Shown here piece after piece: positions 63,813 through 64,000 of a DNA stretch of 64,000 nucleotides. The stretch is from Immersiella caudata. Taxonomy: Eukaryota; Ascomycota; Sordariomycetes; Sordariales; Lasiosphaeriaceae. The first letter of the stretch is position 1. Each line of letters opens with the position of its first letter. The notes under the pieces were generated by a model that made no database searches, was not told the DNA's origin, and saw nothing but the letters and a program-made list of their open reading frames with translations. The position numbers were made by a program, and so were the translations under genes. Location of the stretch: NCBI GenBank assembly GCA_030512335.1, contig JAULSU010000001.1:7936001-8000000 (forward strand), written 5' to 3'.

Positions 63813-64000
63813 TGGGACTTTGCTGTTTTGATGAGTGTCGTTACTGCTTTTGCTGTGTTCTCCGCTCTGCCCCGTGAGATAAAAAGCCCTTGTCGGAAGG
63901 GTGTGGAGGTTTTTTTTTTTTTGTGCGTCGTAGGGACGATGGAGGTGGGATGTATCTCGATGTTGGTAGACTGTTTCACAGCTGGTTTTCGCAGATATTG
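63813..64000. other. 3' flank of the last gene
   Basis: Contains a T run (63909-63921) soon after the stop. Nothing else. Confidence 0.4.

Noticed and set aside
1..64000. CRISPR arrays, bacterial operons, prophage or rRNA
   Set aside because: No spaced identical repeats with unique spacers, and all gene structures are fungal with introns.

Overview
The window is filamentous ascomycete (Pezizomycotina, most likely Sordariomycetes) nuclear DNA. Support: short spliceosomal introns of about 45-75 nt with GT..CTAAC/CTGAC..YAG signals, GC-rich third positions, and families typical of these fungi (CFEM, fungal rhodopsin/PTH11-like, GH6, CBM52, PHO-4 type phosphate permease, CorA-like, pisatin-demethylase-like P450). 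There are no rRNA genes, no CRISPR and no bacterial operons. Genes are monocistronic and separated by 0.3-4 kb.

Layout. 0-10 kb: a secreted GH6 glucanase (-), a long intergenic stretch with a possible effector-like relic, an 8-exon allantoate-permease-type MFS transporter (+), and a small secreted CBM52/IgE-binding-like protein (-). 10-20 kb: a CorA-like membrane protein broken by two in-frame stops (-), a Pol III-like repeat copy, a 4-exon PHO-4 type phosphate permease with a 13-bp minisatellite in one intron (-), a 21-bp minisatellite, and an NYN-LOTUS RNA-binding/nuclease protein (-). 20-31 kb: a small 4-exon membrane protein (-), a second inverted copy of the Pol III-like repeat, a CFEM surface protein (+), a decayed GMC oxidoreductase (+), a Thr/Ser-rich secreted protein (+), and an intronless 1003-residue fusion of a tyrosinase-like copper domain with a von Willebrand A domain (-).

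31-43 kb is gene-poor and decayed: an uncertain small gene, a tRNA-like relic, an RNase H relic of retrotransposon type, a damaged kinase-like gene, a short Cys-rich gene with an in-frame stop, then three intact genes (a polytopic membrane protein, a secreted cupredoxin, and a fungal rhodopsin-type 7TM protein). 44-48 kb: a P450 (with 31 consecutive G in one intron) faces an intronless protein carrying a terpene-synthase-like NSE and RY signature, a possible two-gene biosynthetic unit. 48-52 kb: two tRNA-like repeat copies, an AT-rich relic and a frameshifted gene. 52-64 kb: a peroxisomal (C-terminal AKL) 4-coumarate-CoA-ligase-like enzyme, then two very large divergently transcribed proteins (1066 and 1141 residues) of unknown function. 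The second begins with a segment that resembles TULIP/P47-type proteins and has one membrane span and a charged coiled-coil tail.

The most interesting objects are the tyrosinase-vWA fusion, the divergent large pair at 55.8-63.8 kb, the P450/terpene-synthase-like pair, and two families of dispersed Pol III-like repeats. All family assignments come from motif recognition by eye. No database search was possible.
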